From Neobacillus cucumis (GTDB lineage: Bacteria > Bacillota > Bacilli > Bacillales_B > DSM-18226): DNA of 64,000 bases. The notes beneath the pieces are model-generated. The model did no database searches and had not been told where the DNA came from. It was given only the letters and a program-made list of their open reading frames with translations. The translations under genes and the position numbers were made by a program. This document shows, piece by piece, positions 1 through 9,286 of the stretch (position 1 is the first letter of the stretch; each line of letters starts with the position of its first letter). The stretch lies in assembly GCF_016107705.1 (NCBI RefSeq), contig NZ_JAEHGC010000004.1, positions 124,001 to 188,000 on the forward strand. Direction: 5' to 3'.

Positions 1-647
1 TATCTTGAATAATCAGCTACGTATGGTGCATATGTTAGTTGCCACGTAGCGACAATACTAATGGTTAATAAAAATGGACCTAAATCAAAATGAGTTGGAT
101 CCCATGAACCAGCTGGTAAGGGAAGACGGAAAATTTCAAAGGTGACAAATAGAAAGACAATCGCAAATAAAATAGCAAAATAGCGTTCAAGTCGATGGAT
201 TAAATCATAGCCTAAAATGGTAATAAAACAGGTAATAACACCTAAGAGGATAATGCCCCCATTGATTGGGAGGGAAAATGCGCTACTGAGCGCTTGAGCA
301 CCCAAAACACTGCTTCCGGCAAAGAAACCGATATACATAAGTGTTACAATAATTAGAGGCAGGACTGCGCCGATCACACCAAATTGGGCGCGGCTTTGAA
401 TCATTTGTGGAACTCCGAGCTTTGGACCCTGAGCTGAATGGGAAGCCATGAAGACGGCTCCGACTAAGTTGCCTAAAACAATTGCAACAATACTCCAAAA
501 CAGATTTAAGCCGAACTCAATCGCTAAAGCTCCCGTTACAAGCGTGGTAATTTGCATGTTGGAGCTAAACCAAATCGAAAATAAATTCCGAACACTGCCA
601 TGTCGCTCCTCTTCAGGAATATATTCTATTGTGCGTTTTTCAATCAT
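1..647 (-). CDS. NCS1-family heterocycle permease (partial, 3' end beyond window)
   Basis: Reading from ATG at 647 gives MIEKRTIEYIPEEERHGSVR, then hydrophobic segments containing FSIWFSSNMQITTLVTGAL and FMASHSAQGPKLGVPQMIQS. This N-terminal pattern is typical of the nucleobase:cation symporter-1 family (cytosine, purine, allantoin, hydantoin, thiamine carriers). About 215 residues are visible and the C-terminus lies left of position 1. It is the last visible gene of the minus-strand operon and probably imports the heterocyclic substrate of the enzymes encoded upstream. The start follows a GGTGGGG-like ribosome site, and a possible CcpA (cre) site lies about 50 bp upstream, so carbon catabolite control is plausible. 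The substrate cannot be read from sequence; an imidazole compound is inferred from the neighbours only. Confidence 0.85.
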   Translation of the reverse strand, partial: MIEKRTIEYIPEEERHGSVRNLFSIWFSSNMQITTLVTGALAIEFGLNLFWSIVAIVLGNLVGAVFMASHSAQGPKLGVPQMIQSRAQFGVIGAVLPLIIVTLMYIGFFAGSSVLGAQALSSAFSLPINGGIILLGVITCFITILGYDLIHRLERYFAILFAIVFLFVTFEIFRLPLPAGSWDPTHFDLGPFLLTISIVATWQLTYAPYVADYSR

Positions 648-693
648 TAAAACCCCACCATTCCCTTAATTTTTAGATGATGCCCCCACCATT

Positions 694-707
694 CGCAACC
701 GCTTACA
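694..707 (-). promoter_or_regulatory. Candidate cre (CcpA) site
   Basis: The minus strand reads TGTAAGCGGTTGCG, which matches 12 of 14 positions of the Bacillus cre consensus TGWAANCGNTNWCA. It lies in the 334-bp gap between the response regulator and the permease. A role in glucose repression of the permease is inferred from this match. Confidence 0.4.
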
Positions 708-944
708 ATTTCCTTCAATCCCTCCTTTTTATAAAATTGATTTTAAACTATTACTAATAGTCTAAATATTATCAATACTGCTATAGTATAAAAAGTAGAT
801 AATTTTACTAAATGGTCGATTATTTTTCGTTTGAATTCTTTTTTTACGATTGCCGTCAAATTCACATTCCCAGCAATAGAATGAACATTGGAAGATACGA
901 AATTACGACCAAACGATGAAACCTCGAAACTGGTTCCAATGCCC

Positions 945-976
945 AATAAAAAGCCCAACACACAGCAGCGTTTGGG
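945..976 (-). terminator. Possible terminator after response regulator
   Basis: On the minus strand, CCCAAAC and GTGTTGGG can pair and are followed by CTTTTTATT, close to the end of the response regulator. The stem is short, so read-through to the permease is possible. The rest of 648-980 holds no convincing gene. Confidence 0.4.
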
Positions 977-980
977 TTTC

Positions 981-2579
981 TTATTCCTGCGTTCCAAGCA
1001 AGGAATTCCGATATTTACTTGGGGTCTTCCCGCAAACCGATTTAAACACCCGGCTAAAATAGCGGGCATCATGGTAGCCCACAGCATTGGCCACCTGATA
1101 TACGGTTTGATTTAAATTCGTCAGCATCTCTTTTGCTTTTTCAATGCGCAAATGGGTCATATATTCAATAAATGACGTGCCGGTTGTTTTTTTAAAAAGA
1201 TTACTAAAATAATTCGGGCTTAATTGAACGTGGCTGGCGACCTGCTCCAATGATATATTTTCAACATAACGCTGATCAATAAAAGTAATGGCTCTTTGAA
1301 TGGACTTCAATGCAGCCTCATTGTAATCATCCAAAACTCTGTCTAACAGCTGCTTCATGGCCTCTGAAAACCATTGCTTCATTTGAATCGTATTTTCAAC
1401 CATCAGTAAATCCCGGGCATATTGGAGATGAATCGAGATAATATCTTTTGGCCTTGCCCCGCCATTTATAGCCGATCGGGCTAAAGTCGTCAGTAGATCA
1501 AGAATTTGTAACTTCAAAACTTCCGGGTCCACATTTTGCTGCGTAAATACCTTGTCAAACACCTTCTCCAAGTTTTGCCTCATGCCGACAAAATCCCCGA
1601 CCGTCAGCTTATTCGCTAACGTTTCAATCTCATTGTTCGGAAGCAGAGCTGTCTCACTCTCAAACGGCTTCAAATCGGCAATATGAAAAATCGTATCAGT
1701 TCCAGCAAAAAATTTATAGGTTTGTGCCTGCAATGCCTCTTGATAGGAAACATGTAAATTTCGAGCGTCCTCGTAATAATGACCGATTCCAATCGTTACG
1801 GTATTACCCGTTTTCTCATGGATATAGGTTTTTATTTTTCCGCCATAGGCAGTAGCTAATTGCTGATATTCGTCCGTACTGCTTCGTAATGGAATGGAAA
1901 GCAATACCGCAATTTTGTCCGGTGCGGTCACGATCGGCAAGAATTCGCCGCAGTCTTGATCCTGAAACTGCTGAATGGCCGTGATGACTTCGTTCCGAAT
2001 CGTATGCTCCCAAAGCTTGCTTTTATTTTTCGTAAGGCGATGAAATTCATCAATATGAATGACCATCGCGGTGTTCGGGACAACCGAAAGACCCGCCCAT
2101 TTGCTGCGGTCCCATATCTCCTTCGAATTCTTTACATTTCCAAAAATTAAATCATAGGCAAGGTTGCTTTTTAATGAGGTATTACTGACTTTTGACTTAC
2201 TTTCATTTTGAAAAGTGGATGCTTTTTTCTCCATTTCCGCTTTACATTCGTGCAGCAGGTAATAAAGGCTTGTGTCGGTAATTGGTTTTTGTAAGCAATC
2301 AAAAGCCCCTTTTTTAAAAAATTGACGGAGTTCTTCTTTTGAAAAATTCGATTTAAGAATAATCCAGGGGCTGGGCCGTTTCTCATCGATGATTTTCCGG
2401 TCCATCTCGTCAATATCGAGAAACAAGAGTTGGGGATCGTTCTGCTTAATCCTGTTTTCCCAATCACTCCTGACGTCATAAACCTTAATCGTAAAGTGAA
2501 AATGGTATTTTGTATTAACTGATTCGATTAGCTGTATGGCTGTTTCGTCATTTGAAATCATGACAAGCGTCTCGTTCAT
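981..2579 (-). CDS. YesN-type response regulator with C-terminal AraC DNA-binding domain
   Basis: About 532 residues from ATG 2579 (MNETLVMISNDE), chosen because AAGGGGTG precedes it; the upstream in-frame ATG lacks such a site. Residues 1-120 resemble a receiver, with LLFLDIDE as the likely phospho-acceptor strand and LQKPI as the conserved lysine. The middle (about 165-340) resembles the variable GGDEF-like/CdaR-type region of such regulators. The last 100 residues are an AraC/XylS double helix-turn-helix (ISLEQVASHVQLSPNYFSNLF, then VANAVGYHDARYFSRVFK). No sensor kinase is present in the window. It sits between the second urocanase and the permease, so it is probably the local activator of the operon, responding to the substrate or to an unlinked kinase. 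Confidence 0.88.
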   Translation of the reverse strand: MNETLVMISNDETAIQLIESVNTKYHFHFTIKVYDVRSDWENRIKQNDPQLLFLDIDEMDRKIIDEKRPSPWIILKSNFSKEELRQFFKKGAFDCLQKPITDTSLYYLLHECKAEMEKKASTFQNESKSKVSNTSLKSNLAYDLIFGNVKNSKEIWDRSKWAGLSVVPNTAMVIHIDEFHRLTKNKSKLWEHTIRNEVITAIQQFQDQDCGEFLPIVTAPDKIAVLLSIPLRSSTDEYQQLATAYGGKIKTYIHEKTGNTVTIGIGHYYEDARNLHVSYQEALQAQTYKFFAGTDTIFHIADLKPFESETALLPNNEIETLANKLTVGDFVGMRQNLEKVFDKVFTQQNVDPEVLKLQILDLLTTLARSAINGGARPKDIISIHLQYARDLLMVENTIQMKQWFSEAMKQLLDRVLDDYNEAALKSIQRAITFIDQRYVENISLEQVASHVQLSPNYFSNLFKKTTGTSFIEYMTHLRIEKAKEMLTNLNQTVYQVANAVGYHDARYFSRVFKSVCGKTPSKYRNSLLGTQE

Positions 2580-2613
2580 TGGATCACACCCCTTCACTAA
2601 GAAGAATTGCCTG

Positions 2614-4254
2614 CTAGAGTGGTTTGTTGATTCCATACTTTTCGATCATTTTTTTTGCTGTTGGGTAGCCGGCATCTGCATGGCGAATGATATTTAAACC
2701 GGGATCAATTTTTAACAGCCGCTTTAATTTTTCGCTTGCCTCCATGCTGCCATCCGCTACCGCTGTCATTCCGGAGTGGATCGAGTTACCAATTCCCACA
2801 CCGCCCCCGTGCTGAATGCTGACCATTGATGCACCCGCACAGGTGTTCAACAATCCATTTAAAATCGGCCAGTCCGCGACTGCATCGCTTCCATCCATCA
2901 TCCATTCTGTTTCACGATTAGGGGCCGCCATTGTACTTCCTTCCGAATGATCGCGTGTGATCGCTACAGGTGCAGCTAGCTCGCCTGATGCCACCATATG
3001 ATTGATGATTTCCCCGATTTGTTCACGCTCTTTATAATCCAACCAACACGTTCTTGCCGGCAGTCCGTAAAAATAGATTTTATCTTGGACATAACGAATC
3101 CACCGGCAAATCCGTTCATCATGATTAAACTTCGATAAGATTACTTCATCAATTTTATAAATATCACCAGGGTCGCCCGATAAAGCAATCCAGCGGCAAG
3201 GACCACGCCCTTCACAATAGAGCGGTCTTAAATATTCAGAAATAAATCCCGGGAAGGCAAACGCTTCTTGATATCCCGCCTTTGACGCCTGGCCGCGGAT
3301 ATTATTGCCATAATCGAATACCACCGCACCGCGTTCCTGAAAAACGTTCATCGCTTTAACGTGGCTGATAATGGTTTTTGAAGCTAACTCCACATACTTT
3401 TCCGGTTTTTTCATTCGTAAAAAATCCGCCTGCTCTAAGGTGACTCCACTTGGAATATACCCATGTAATAAATCATGAGCTGCTGTTTGGTCGGTTACCA
3501 CATCCGGTGTGTAGCCGCGATTCATCAAGTCATTGTATACATCTGCTGCATTTCCGAGCAGTGCAATCGCCATCGGTCTTTCATGGAGGGCCGCTTCATT
3601 TGCCAGCTCCAGTGCTTCGTCAACCGTGTGAACCATAATATCACAGTAATTGTTCAACAGGCGTCGCCCGATCTTTTTCTCATCGATTTCCACAACGATG
3701 GCTACTCCACCATTCATCGTTACGGATAGAGGCTGGGCCGAACCCATGCCCCCTAAGCCCGAAGTGAGGACAATTTTGCCTTTTAAGGTTCCATTAAAAT
3801 ATCGCTTGGCGACTTCACTCATGGTTTCAAATGTCGCCTGCAGCACACCTTGAACGCCAATATATGCCCATGATGCTGCTGTTGCTTGTCCATACATCGT
3901 TAAACCCTTTTCCTCCAAGCGCGAGAATTCCTTCCAGGTTGCCCATTTCGGAACGACCATGGACGAAGAAGAAATCACGCGTGGAAAAAAAGGAAAGGTG
4001 CGGAAGGAGGCAACCGGTTTACCTGATTGAATCATCAACGTCCAATCCGGCTCTAACTGTTTCAGTTCCCTAATAATTACCTTAAGCATTTCTTTGTTCC
4101 GTGCTGCTTTTCCCGTTCCCCCGTAAACAATTAATTCCTGATTATTTTCGGCGACACGCGGGTCCAAACTGTTCATTAATAAGCGCATTAACGCTTCTGT
4201 CTCCCAACTTTTACACGAAAGTTCCTTACCGATCGGCGAAGAAATTGTTTTCAA
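2614..4254 (-). CDS. Divergent urocanase-family hydratase (paralogue 1)
   Basis: A 546-residue urocanate hydratase homologue. The start is taken as TTG 4254 because GGAAGGGGGA lies 9 bp upstream; an in-frame GTG at 4275 falls inside or before that site. Family landmarks are LIVYGGTGKAARN, SGLGGMGSAQPLSVTMNGG (NAD loop), [47 protein letters not shown], the cysteine in LPARTCW, and IRHADAGY. It differs from classical HutU at several core places: RDHSEGSTMAAPNRETEW replaces the usual [23 protein letters not shown] replaces S(V/F)HHGGG, and GNSIHSG replaces GYSLHAG. Family members acting on thio- or methyl-substituted urocanates are known, so the substrate here may not be plain urocanate. It follows etfA and precedes the regulator in one operon. 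Confidence 0.85.
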   Translation of the reverse strand: MKTISSPIGKELSCKSWETEALMRLLMNSLDPRVAENNQELIVYGGTGKAARNKEMLKVIIRELKQLEPDWTLMIQSGKPVASFRTFPFFPRVISSSSMVVPKWATWKEFSRLEEKGLTMYGQATAASWAYIGVQGVLQATFETMSEVAKRYFNGTLKGKIVLTSGLGGMGSAQPLSVTMNGGVAIVVEIDEKKIGRRLLNNYCDIMVHTVDEALELANEAALHERPMAIALLGNAADVYNDLMNRGYTPDVVTDQTAAHDLLHGYIPSGVTLEQADFLRMKKPEKYVELASKTIISHVKAMNVFQERGAVVFDYGNNIRGQASKAGYQEAFAFPGFISEYLRPLYCEGRGPCRWIALSGDPGDIYKIDEVILSKFNHDERICRWIRYVQDKIYFYGLPARTCWLDYKEREQIGEIINHMVASGELAAPVAITRDHSEGSTMAAPNRETEWMMDGSDAVADWPILNGLLNTCAGASMVSIQHGGGVGIGNSIHSGMTAVADGSMEASEKLKRLLKIDPGLNIIRHADAGYPTAKKMIEKYGINKPL

Positions 4255-4314
4255 GACTGCCAGTCCCCCTTCCACTCTTTAAACGATTCTCTGACACTGC
4301 TTTACTTGCAAAAT

Positions 4315-5304
4315 TTATCCCACTGCCACTTCGGCTGTTTCAAGAATCTGCTTAAATTCCTTTATTAACAGCGGCAGTACTTCAAATAGGTCGCCCACAA
4401 TCCCGAAGTCTGCAATGGAAAAAATATTCGCTTCCGGGTCTTTGTTGATCGCTACCACTACCTTTGAATTGGACATTCCCGCTACGTGCTGGATGGCACC
4501 AGAAATCCCGCAAGCAATATAAAGGTCAGGAGTTACCACTTTTCCGGTTTGGCCAATTTGCAGCGAATAATCGCAGTAGCTTGCATCACAGGCCCCTCTT
4601 GAAGCACCAACCGCACCGCCCAGAACATCGGCCAACTCTTGAAGCAAGGTAAATCCCTCTGCGCTTTTTACTCCTCTGCCGCCCGAAATAATCACTTTCG
4701 CTTCCGTCAAATCAACCCCGGTTACCGCTTTTCGAACGACCTCTTTGACAATAGTCCGTAGATCCTTTACCTCTACTTTAACGGATTGGATCTCCCCTTG
4801 TCTCCCCACTTCTTTTTCCAGAGTAGCAATATTATTCGGCCGAATGGAGATAAGTAGTGTTCCTTCGATTATCTGCTTTTCCTCGAAAGCTTTTCCGGCA
4901 TAGACCGGTCGGGTACAAATGATTTCACCCCCGCTCGCGGTCATTTCAACCACATCCGAGATTAACCCGGCATCCAATTTTGCAGCCATTTTTGGCGATA
5001 GATCCTTGCCAAAGGAGGTGTGGCCAAAAACAATTGCCTCTGGCTGCACCGTGCTGATGATTTGCATTAATGCTTGTCCATATCCGTCTGATGTATAGCT
5101 GTCGAGCGTTTCATGTTCAGCTAAAATGACACGGTCTGCCCCATATTCCAGTAGTTCTCTCGCTATCTCTTGGAAACCGTTTCCGATTAACAGTCCTATG
5201 ATTTCCCCGCCTTCTGCCAAAACAGCAGCCGCCGCAATGGCTTCAAATGAAACCTTTCTAATCGACCCATTTCGAACTTCTCCGACCACAAGTACTTTTT
5301 TCAT
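4315..5304 (-). CDS. etfA: Electron transfer flavoprotein alpha subunit
   Basis: A 329-residue EtfA. The C-terminal FAD-binding signature is clear: GASRGACDASYCDYSLQIGQ, TGKVVTPDLYIACGISGAIQ and HVAGMSNSKVVVAINKDPEA. The N-terminal half has the usual alpha-domain pattern (VFGHTSFGKDLSPKMAAKLD). ETF carries electrons from acyl-CoA dehydrogenases to the quinone pool through ETF-quinone oxidoreductase. The gene lies 12 bp after etfB and is followed by urocanase paralogue 1. A dedicated ETF pair beside an acyl-CoA dehydrogenase suggests a pathway-specific desaturation step, as in the fixAB/caiA arrangement of carnitine metabolism. A run of cysteines around CDASYCDY is unusual for the FAD loop. 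Confidence 0.95.
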   Translation of the reverse strand: MKKVLVVGEVRNGSIRKVSFEAIAAAAVLAEGGEIIGLLIGNGFQEIARELLEYGADRVILAEHETLDSYTSDGYGQALMQIISTVQPEAIVFGHTSFGKDLSPKMAAKLDAGLISDVVEMTASGGEIICTRPVYAGKAFEEKQIIEGTLLISIRPNNIATLEKEVGRQGEIQSVKVEVKDLRTIVKEVVRKAVTGVDLTEAKVIISGGRGVKSAEGFTLLQELADVLGGAVGASRGACDASYCDYSLQIGQTGKVVTPDLYIACGISGAIQHVAGMSNSKVVVAINKDPEANIFSIADFGIVGDLFEVLPLLIKEFKQILETAEVAVG

Positions 5305-5316
5305 CGTCCGTCCTCC

Positions 5317-6087
5317 TTATCCGATTACTTTCTTTTCATTATAAAGAAGGGAAACAAGCTCTTTTGCTTGGTCGCTAATTTCGCCTTGCAGCACATATCC
5401 TTGTTCTTTTTCCGGTGGTAAAAAGGTTCTTACTTTTTTTGTTTTTGGAGCGATTTCGTCTTCGTCTACGTCGATATCATCTAATTCAAGGGTAGTAAGC
5501 GGCTTTTTCTTTGCCTTCATGATACCTGGAAGTGATGGGTACCGCGGCTCGTTCAATCCTTGCTGAGCTGTGATCAACAGTGGCAATGTGGTTTCGATGA
5601 CCTCCGTATCCCCTTCGACATCGCGATGAACGGTCGCGATGGTTCCGTCTATTTGCAGTTTGGTTACGGTTGTCACATAAGGAATGTTTAATAACTCAGC
5701 CACACGCGGGCCGACTTGTCCGGTGCTGTTATCGATGGTGGCATTGCCTGCTAAAATTAAGTCGACGTTTTGGTCTTTTAAATAGGAGGCCAAAATTTTC
5801 GCACTAATGTATGGGTCGAGCTCCTCTTCATACTCGATTAAAACAGCTTTATCGCAGCCCATCGCAAGTGCTGTCCGTAATTCACTTTCCGCTTCTTCAT
5901 CTCCCACTGTTACAACGGTTACCTCGCCGCCGTGTGTTTCTTTGAGTTGCAGCGCTTCTTCGATGGCATATTCGTCATATGGGTTGATAATGAATTTAGC
6001 ATCGTTTTGATCAATTTCTCCTTGATGAACCGTGATTTTTTCCTCGGTATCAAATGTGCGTTTTAGGAGCACATATAGGTTTAACAT
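5317..6087 (-). CDS. etfB: Electron transfer flavoprotein beta subunit
   Basis: A 256-residue EtfB starting MLNLYVLLKRTFDTEEKI at ATG 6087 behind AATGGAGG. The reading frame stays open 45 codons further upstream, but that stretch crosses a 21-bp repeat array and has no start signal. Family features are INPYDEYAIEEALQLKE, VVTVGDEEAESELRTALAMG, LAGNATIDNSTGQVGPRVAE and TTLPLLITAQQGLNEPRYPS. It binds AMP and pairs with EtfA to form the soluble heterodimer. The linker DDIDVDEDEIAPKTKKV before the C-terminal arm is acidic. It is separated from the upstream urocanase by about 210 bp containing the repeat array, but shares its direction and probably its transcript. Confidence 0.95.
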   Translation of the reverse strand: MLNLYVLLKRTFDTEEKITVHQGEIDQNDAKFIINPYDEYAIEEALQLKETHGGEVTVVTVGDEEAESELRTALAMGCDKAVLIEYEEELDPYISAKILASYLKDQNVDLILAGNATIDNSTGQVGPRVAELLNIPYVTTVTKLQIDGTIATVHRDVEGDTEVIETTLPLLITAQQGLNEPRYPSLPGIMKAKKKPLTTLELDDIDVDEDEIAPKTKKVRTFLPPEKEQGYVLQGEISDQAKELVSLLYNEKKVIG

Positions 6088-6150
6088 GGTATGGCACCTC
6101 CATTTTTTCGTAAAATTAGTTGTTATTTCATTAGATAAAGTTGTTTGTGG

Positions 6151-6272
6151 TTTATCTGTAGATTTACGGGTTTTATCCGAGAATTTAGTCCATTTATCCG
6201 CGTTTCTTTGACTTTTATCCACGAATCTAACCGATTTATCCGCGATCTTTCACGTTTATCCGCGAATCAATG
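6151..6272. repeat. 21-bp array, TTATCCGCGAAT class
   Basis: About six degenerate units beginning TTATC(C/T)(G/A)C follow each other at 20-21 bp. The array fills the gap between urocanase paralogue 2 and etfB. The same unit type recurs at 34188-34243, and a related one at 9180-9258. Confidence 0.8.
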
Positions 6273-6301
6273 AAAGCAGCATTCTATTAGAAAAGGATTT
6301 T

Positions 6302-7993
6302 TCACAAAGCTTCTCCCGCCTTGTTGTTTTCCTCCAGCATTGGAATCCTTACGCCTCTTTCTTTTGCCACCTTGATTGCTTTATCATAGCCAGCATCCGC
6401 ATGGCGAATGACGCCCATCCCAGGATCGGAAACCAATACCCGTTCAATTCGCTCGGCCGCTTCCTTCGAACCATCGGCCACAAGCACCTGACCGGCATGC
6501 TGGGAATACCCCATGCCCACGCCGCCCCCTTGGTGAATGCTCACCCAGCTTGCACCGCCGCATGTATTGATTAAGGCATTTAAAATCGGCCAATCCGCAA
6601 TCGCGTCACTGCCGTCCCGCATCGCTTCCGTCTCGCGGTTTGGAGAGGCCACCGAACCGCTATCCAGATGGTCCCGGCCAAAGACAATCGGTGCGCTGAT
6701 TTCCCCGCTCGCAACCATTTCATTAATTTTCAAAGCAAACCTATGCCGTTCTCCGTATCCCAACCAGCAAATCCGGGCAGGAAGGCCTTGCCATTTCACC
6801 ATTTTCTGTGCCATTTCAATCCAGTTCACTAGCGATTTATCCTCAGCAAACATTTCGAGTGCGACCCTGTCTGTTTTATAAATATCCTCCGGGTTTCCGG
6901 ATAAAGCAGCCCATCTGAACGGGCCTTTTCCTTCACAAAATAACGGTCTTAGGTACGCCGGGACAAATCCTGGAAAATCAAATGCATTTTCGACTCCCAT
7001 TTTTTGCGCATATGCCCGAATGTTATTGCCGTAATCAAACGTTTCCGCTCCAGCCTGTTGCAAATCAAGCATCGCTTGGACATGTACGGCCATGGATTCC
7101 ATTGCTTTTTGTTCATATGTTTTCGGGTCAGTTTTTCTAAGCGCTAATGCCTCGTCATACGTCATTCCATGTGGAACATACCCATTGATTGGATCATGTG
7201 CACTCGTTTGATCGGTAACGATGTCCGGGATTACCCCGCGTTGTACAAGTTCTGGATAGATATCTGCGCAATTGCCGACAAGACCAATGGAAGCAGGCTC
7301 GCCTTTTTCCGTTAACTCTTTTACCATCAGAAGTGCTTCATCTAGGCTTTCGCAAAGGTAATCACAGTAGCCCTCTTTGATTTTCCGTTCAATGCGCTGC
7401 CTATCCACTTCGACCACCAAAATGACCGCCTTGGCCATTTTTCCAGCAAGCGGCTGGGCCCCGCTCATTCCGCCCATGCCCCCGGTTAAAATAAATCTTC
7501 CGGTTAAGTCATCAGTACCGAATGCTTTTTTTCCAGCCTCCACAAAACTTAAGTATGTTCCTTGTAAAATTCCCTGGGCACCGATATAGATCCAGCTTCC
7601 CGCTGTCATTTGCCCATACATCATCAAACCCTTTTCTTCTAATTCATTAAAATGGCCCCAGTTTGCCCATGCTGGCACCAAATTGGAATTGGCGATTAAT
7701 ACTCGTGGAGCCATCTCATGTGTCCGAAAAATGCCAACCGGCTTACCGGATTGAATTAACAGAGTTTCATTGTTTTCAAGATTCTTGAGTGACTTGACAA
7801 TTGCATCAAAGGACTCCCAATTTCGCGCTGCTTTGCCAATTCCTCCGTAAACCACGAGCTCATCCGGATTTTCCGCGACCTCCGGATCCAAATTATTCAT
7901 CAACATGCGTAATGCCGCTTCTTGCACCCAGCCTTTACAGGAAAGTTCTGTCCCAGTTGGGGCTTTAATGACACGTTTAGCTTCGGTAACCAT
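6302..7993 (-). CDS. Urocanase-family hydratase (paralogue 2, close to HutU)
   Basis: A 563-residue protein from ATG 7993; an in-frame ATG at 8008 is part of the GGGAGGAAG ribosome site, so it is rejected. It is much closer to classical HutU than paralogue 1: [82 protein letters not shown] with the active-site cysteine, [19 protein letters not shown] and [11 protein letters not shown]. HutU adds water to urocanate with tightly bound NAD+ to give imidazolonepropionate. One deviation is SIHQGGG where HutU proteins have HHGGG; paralogue 1 has QHGGG at the same place. The ribosome site overlaps the acyl-CoA dehydrogenase stop codon, which indicates translational coupling. No hutH, hutI or hutG is in the window. 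Confidence 0.92.
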   Translation of the reverse strand: MVTEAKRVIKAPTGTELSCKGWVQEAALRMLMNNLDPEVAENPDELVVYGGIGKAARNWESFDAIVKSLKNLENNETLLIQSGKPVGIFRTHEMAPRVLIANSNLVPAWANWGHFNELEEKGLMMYGQMTAGSWIYIGAQGILQGTYLSFVEAGKKAFGTDDLTGRFILTGGMGGMSGAQPLAGKMAKAVILVVEVDRQRIERKIKEGYCDYLCESLDEALLMVKELTEKGEPASIGLVGNCADIYPELVQRGVIPDIVTDQTSAHDPINGYVPHGMTYDEALALRKTDPKTYEQKAMESMAVHVQAMLDLQQAGAETFDYGNNIRAYAQKMGVENAFDFPGFVPAYLRPLFCEGKGPFRWAALSGNPEDIYKTDRVALEMFAEDKSLVNWIEMAQKMVKWQGLPARICWLGYGERHRFALKINEMVASGEISAPIVFGRDHLDSGSVASPNRETEAMRDGSDAIADWPILNALINTCGGASWVSIHQGGGVGMGYSQHAGQVLVADGSKEAAERIERVLVSDPGMGVIRHADAGYDKAIKVAKERGVRIPMLEENNKAGEAL

Positions 7994-8007
7994 GCTACTT
8001 CCTCCCA

Positions 8008-9147
8008 TTATTTTAATAGATGACCTGCGATCACCATTTTTTGTACTTGTGAGGTTCCTTCAAAAATCTCCAAAATTCGTTGGTCGCGATACATCCGCTC
8101 CACTGGATATTCCTTCATGTAGCCGAATCCCCCATGAATTTGTACGGCCTTGTGGACGACACGATGGGAGGCCTCTGAAGCCATTAACTTCGCAATCGCT
8201 GCTTCTTTTGAAATTCGGTAGCCCTCTTTATCTTTTAAACTAGCAGCATAGTACGTATACAGCCGGGCCATTTCCACGTCTGCAGCCATCTCCGCCAGCA
8301 TCCACTGCAATCCTTGATATTGTGCAATCGGCTTATTGAAGGCGATTCTTTCTTTTGAATAGGAAACCGCTGCATCAAGTGCCGCTTGGGATAACCCTAC
8401 TGCCATTGCTGCAATCCCAATTCGACCGCGATCGACGACACTCATCGCAATTTTAAAGCCATCGCCTTCTTTTCCGACTAAGTTCTCTTTGGGAATCCGG
8501 CAATTTTCAAAAATCACTTCGTGAGTTCGCGCCCCACGAATTCCCATTTTGTCATCGCCTGCTCCGAAAGAAAGTCCTGGAGTACCTTTTTCGACAATAA
8601 ATGCACTAATTCCTTTTGTTCCAGCGGCTGTATCTGTTTTGGCATAAACGACGATGATATCGGCTTCGGCACCATTGGTGATGAAATGTTTTGTTCCATT
8701 GAGGACATATTCATCGTTATCCAAACGGGCATTGGTTTTCATGGAGCCAACATCCGTGCCTCCGTTTGGTTCGGTTAAACCAAAGGCAAATAATTTTTCA
8801 CCTGTACATCCGGGTACTAAAAAGTTTTCTCTTTGCTCTTGATTTGCGGCTAGGAAAAGGCCGTCAATTCCTAAGTAATGCGCGGTTAAAATCGATCCCG
8901 TTGCCGCGCAGGCATAGGTGATTTCTTCAACTGCAATCGCTTCTGCAATGGAATCTGCTCCAACACCGCCATCTTTCTCCGGATAGGCAATTCCCAATAA
9001 TCCTAACTCTGCCAGCTTGCTGATATGTTCCGTTGGAAAACGGTTTTGTTCATCTAATTCTGCTGCTTTTGGTAAAATAACCTCGCGGCTAAAGTCTCTT
9101 ACCATAGCTCTTATACTTTTTTGTTCATCTGTTAGTTCGAAATTCAT
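8008..9147 (-). CDS. Acyl-CoA dehydrogenase
   Basis: A 379-residue protein of normal family length, starting [19 protein letters not shown] at ATG 9147 behind AAAAGGAGCC. Visible landmarks are [20 protein letters not shown] (FAD/substrate loop), [60 protein letters not shown] and [11 protein letters not shown], whose Glu is the expected catalytic base of the short/medium-chain clade. The enzyme removes two hydrogens at C2-C3 of an acyl-CoA and passes electrons to ETF, whose genes lie downstream. Between a CoA-transferase and a urocanase, the natural proposal is oxidation of an imidazolepropionyl-type CoA to a urocanyl-type CoA; this substrate is inferred. Confidence 0.93.
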   Translation of the reverse strand: MNFELTDEQKSIRAMVRDFSREVILPKAAELDEQNRFPTEHISKLAELGLLGIAYPEKDGGVGADSIAEAIAVEEITYACAATGSILTAHYLGIDGLFLAANQEQRENFLVPGCTGEKLFAFGLTEPNGGTDVGSMKTNARLDNDEYVLNGTKHFITNGAEADIIVVYAKTDTAAGTKGISAFIVEKGTPGLSFGAGDDKMGIRGARTHEVIFENCRIPKENLVGKEGDGFKIAMSVVDRGRIGIAAMAVGLSQAALDAAVSYSKERIAFNKPIAQYQGLQWMLAEMAADVEMARLYTYYAASLKDKEGYRISKEAAIAKLMASEASHRVVHKAVQIHGGFGYMKEYPVERMYRDQRILEIFEGTSQVQKMVIAGHLLK

Positions 9148-9179
9148 ATGTTTTGGCTCCTTTTTAATATTGTTTTTTA

Positions 9180-9258
9180 ATTCGCGGATATATCCTGTTA
9201 ATCCGCTGATAAAACATAGTAATTCGCTGAAAAAACCTGTTAATCCGCTGATAAGGTG
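9180..9258. repeat. 21-bp array, (T)TCCGCTGATAA class
   Basis: Four units start TTCGCGGATA, TCCGCTGATA, TTCGCTGAAA and TCCGCTGATA, each exactly 21 bp apart. They lie between the CoA-transferase and the acyl-CoA dehydrogenase inside the operon. Confidence 0.75.
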
Positions 9259-9286
9259 TAATTTTACACCTGGCATTTATATAAAT

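Noticed and set aside
743..1087. 114-codon minus-strand frame across the response regulator 3' end.
   Set aside because: It overlaps the AraC domain in another frame and has no ribosome site.
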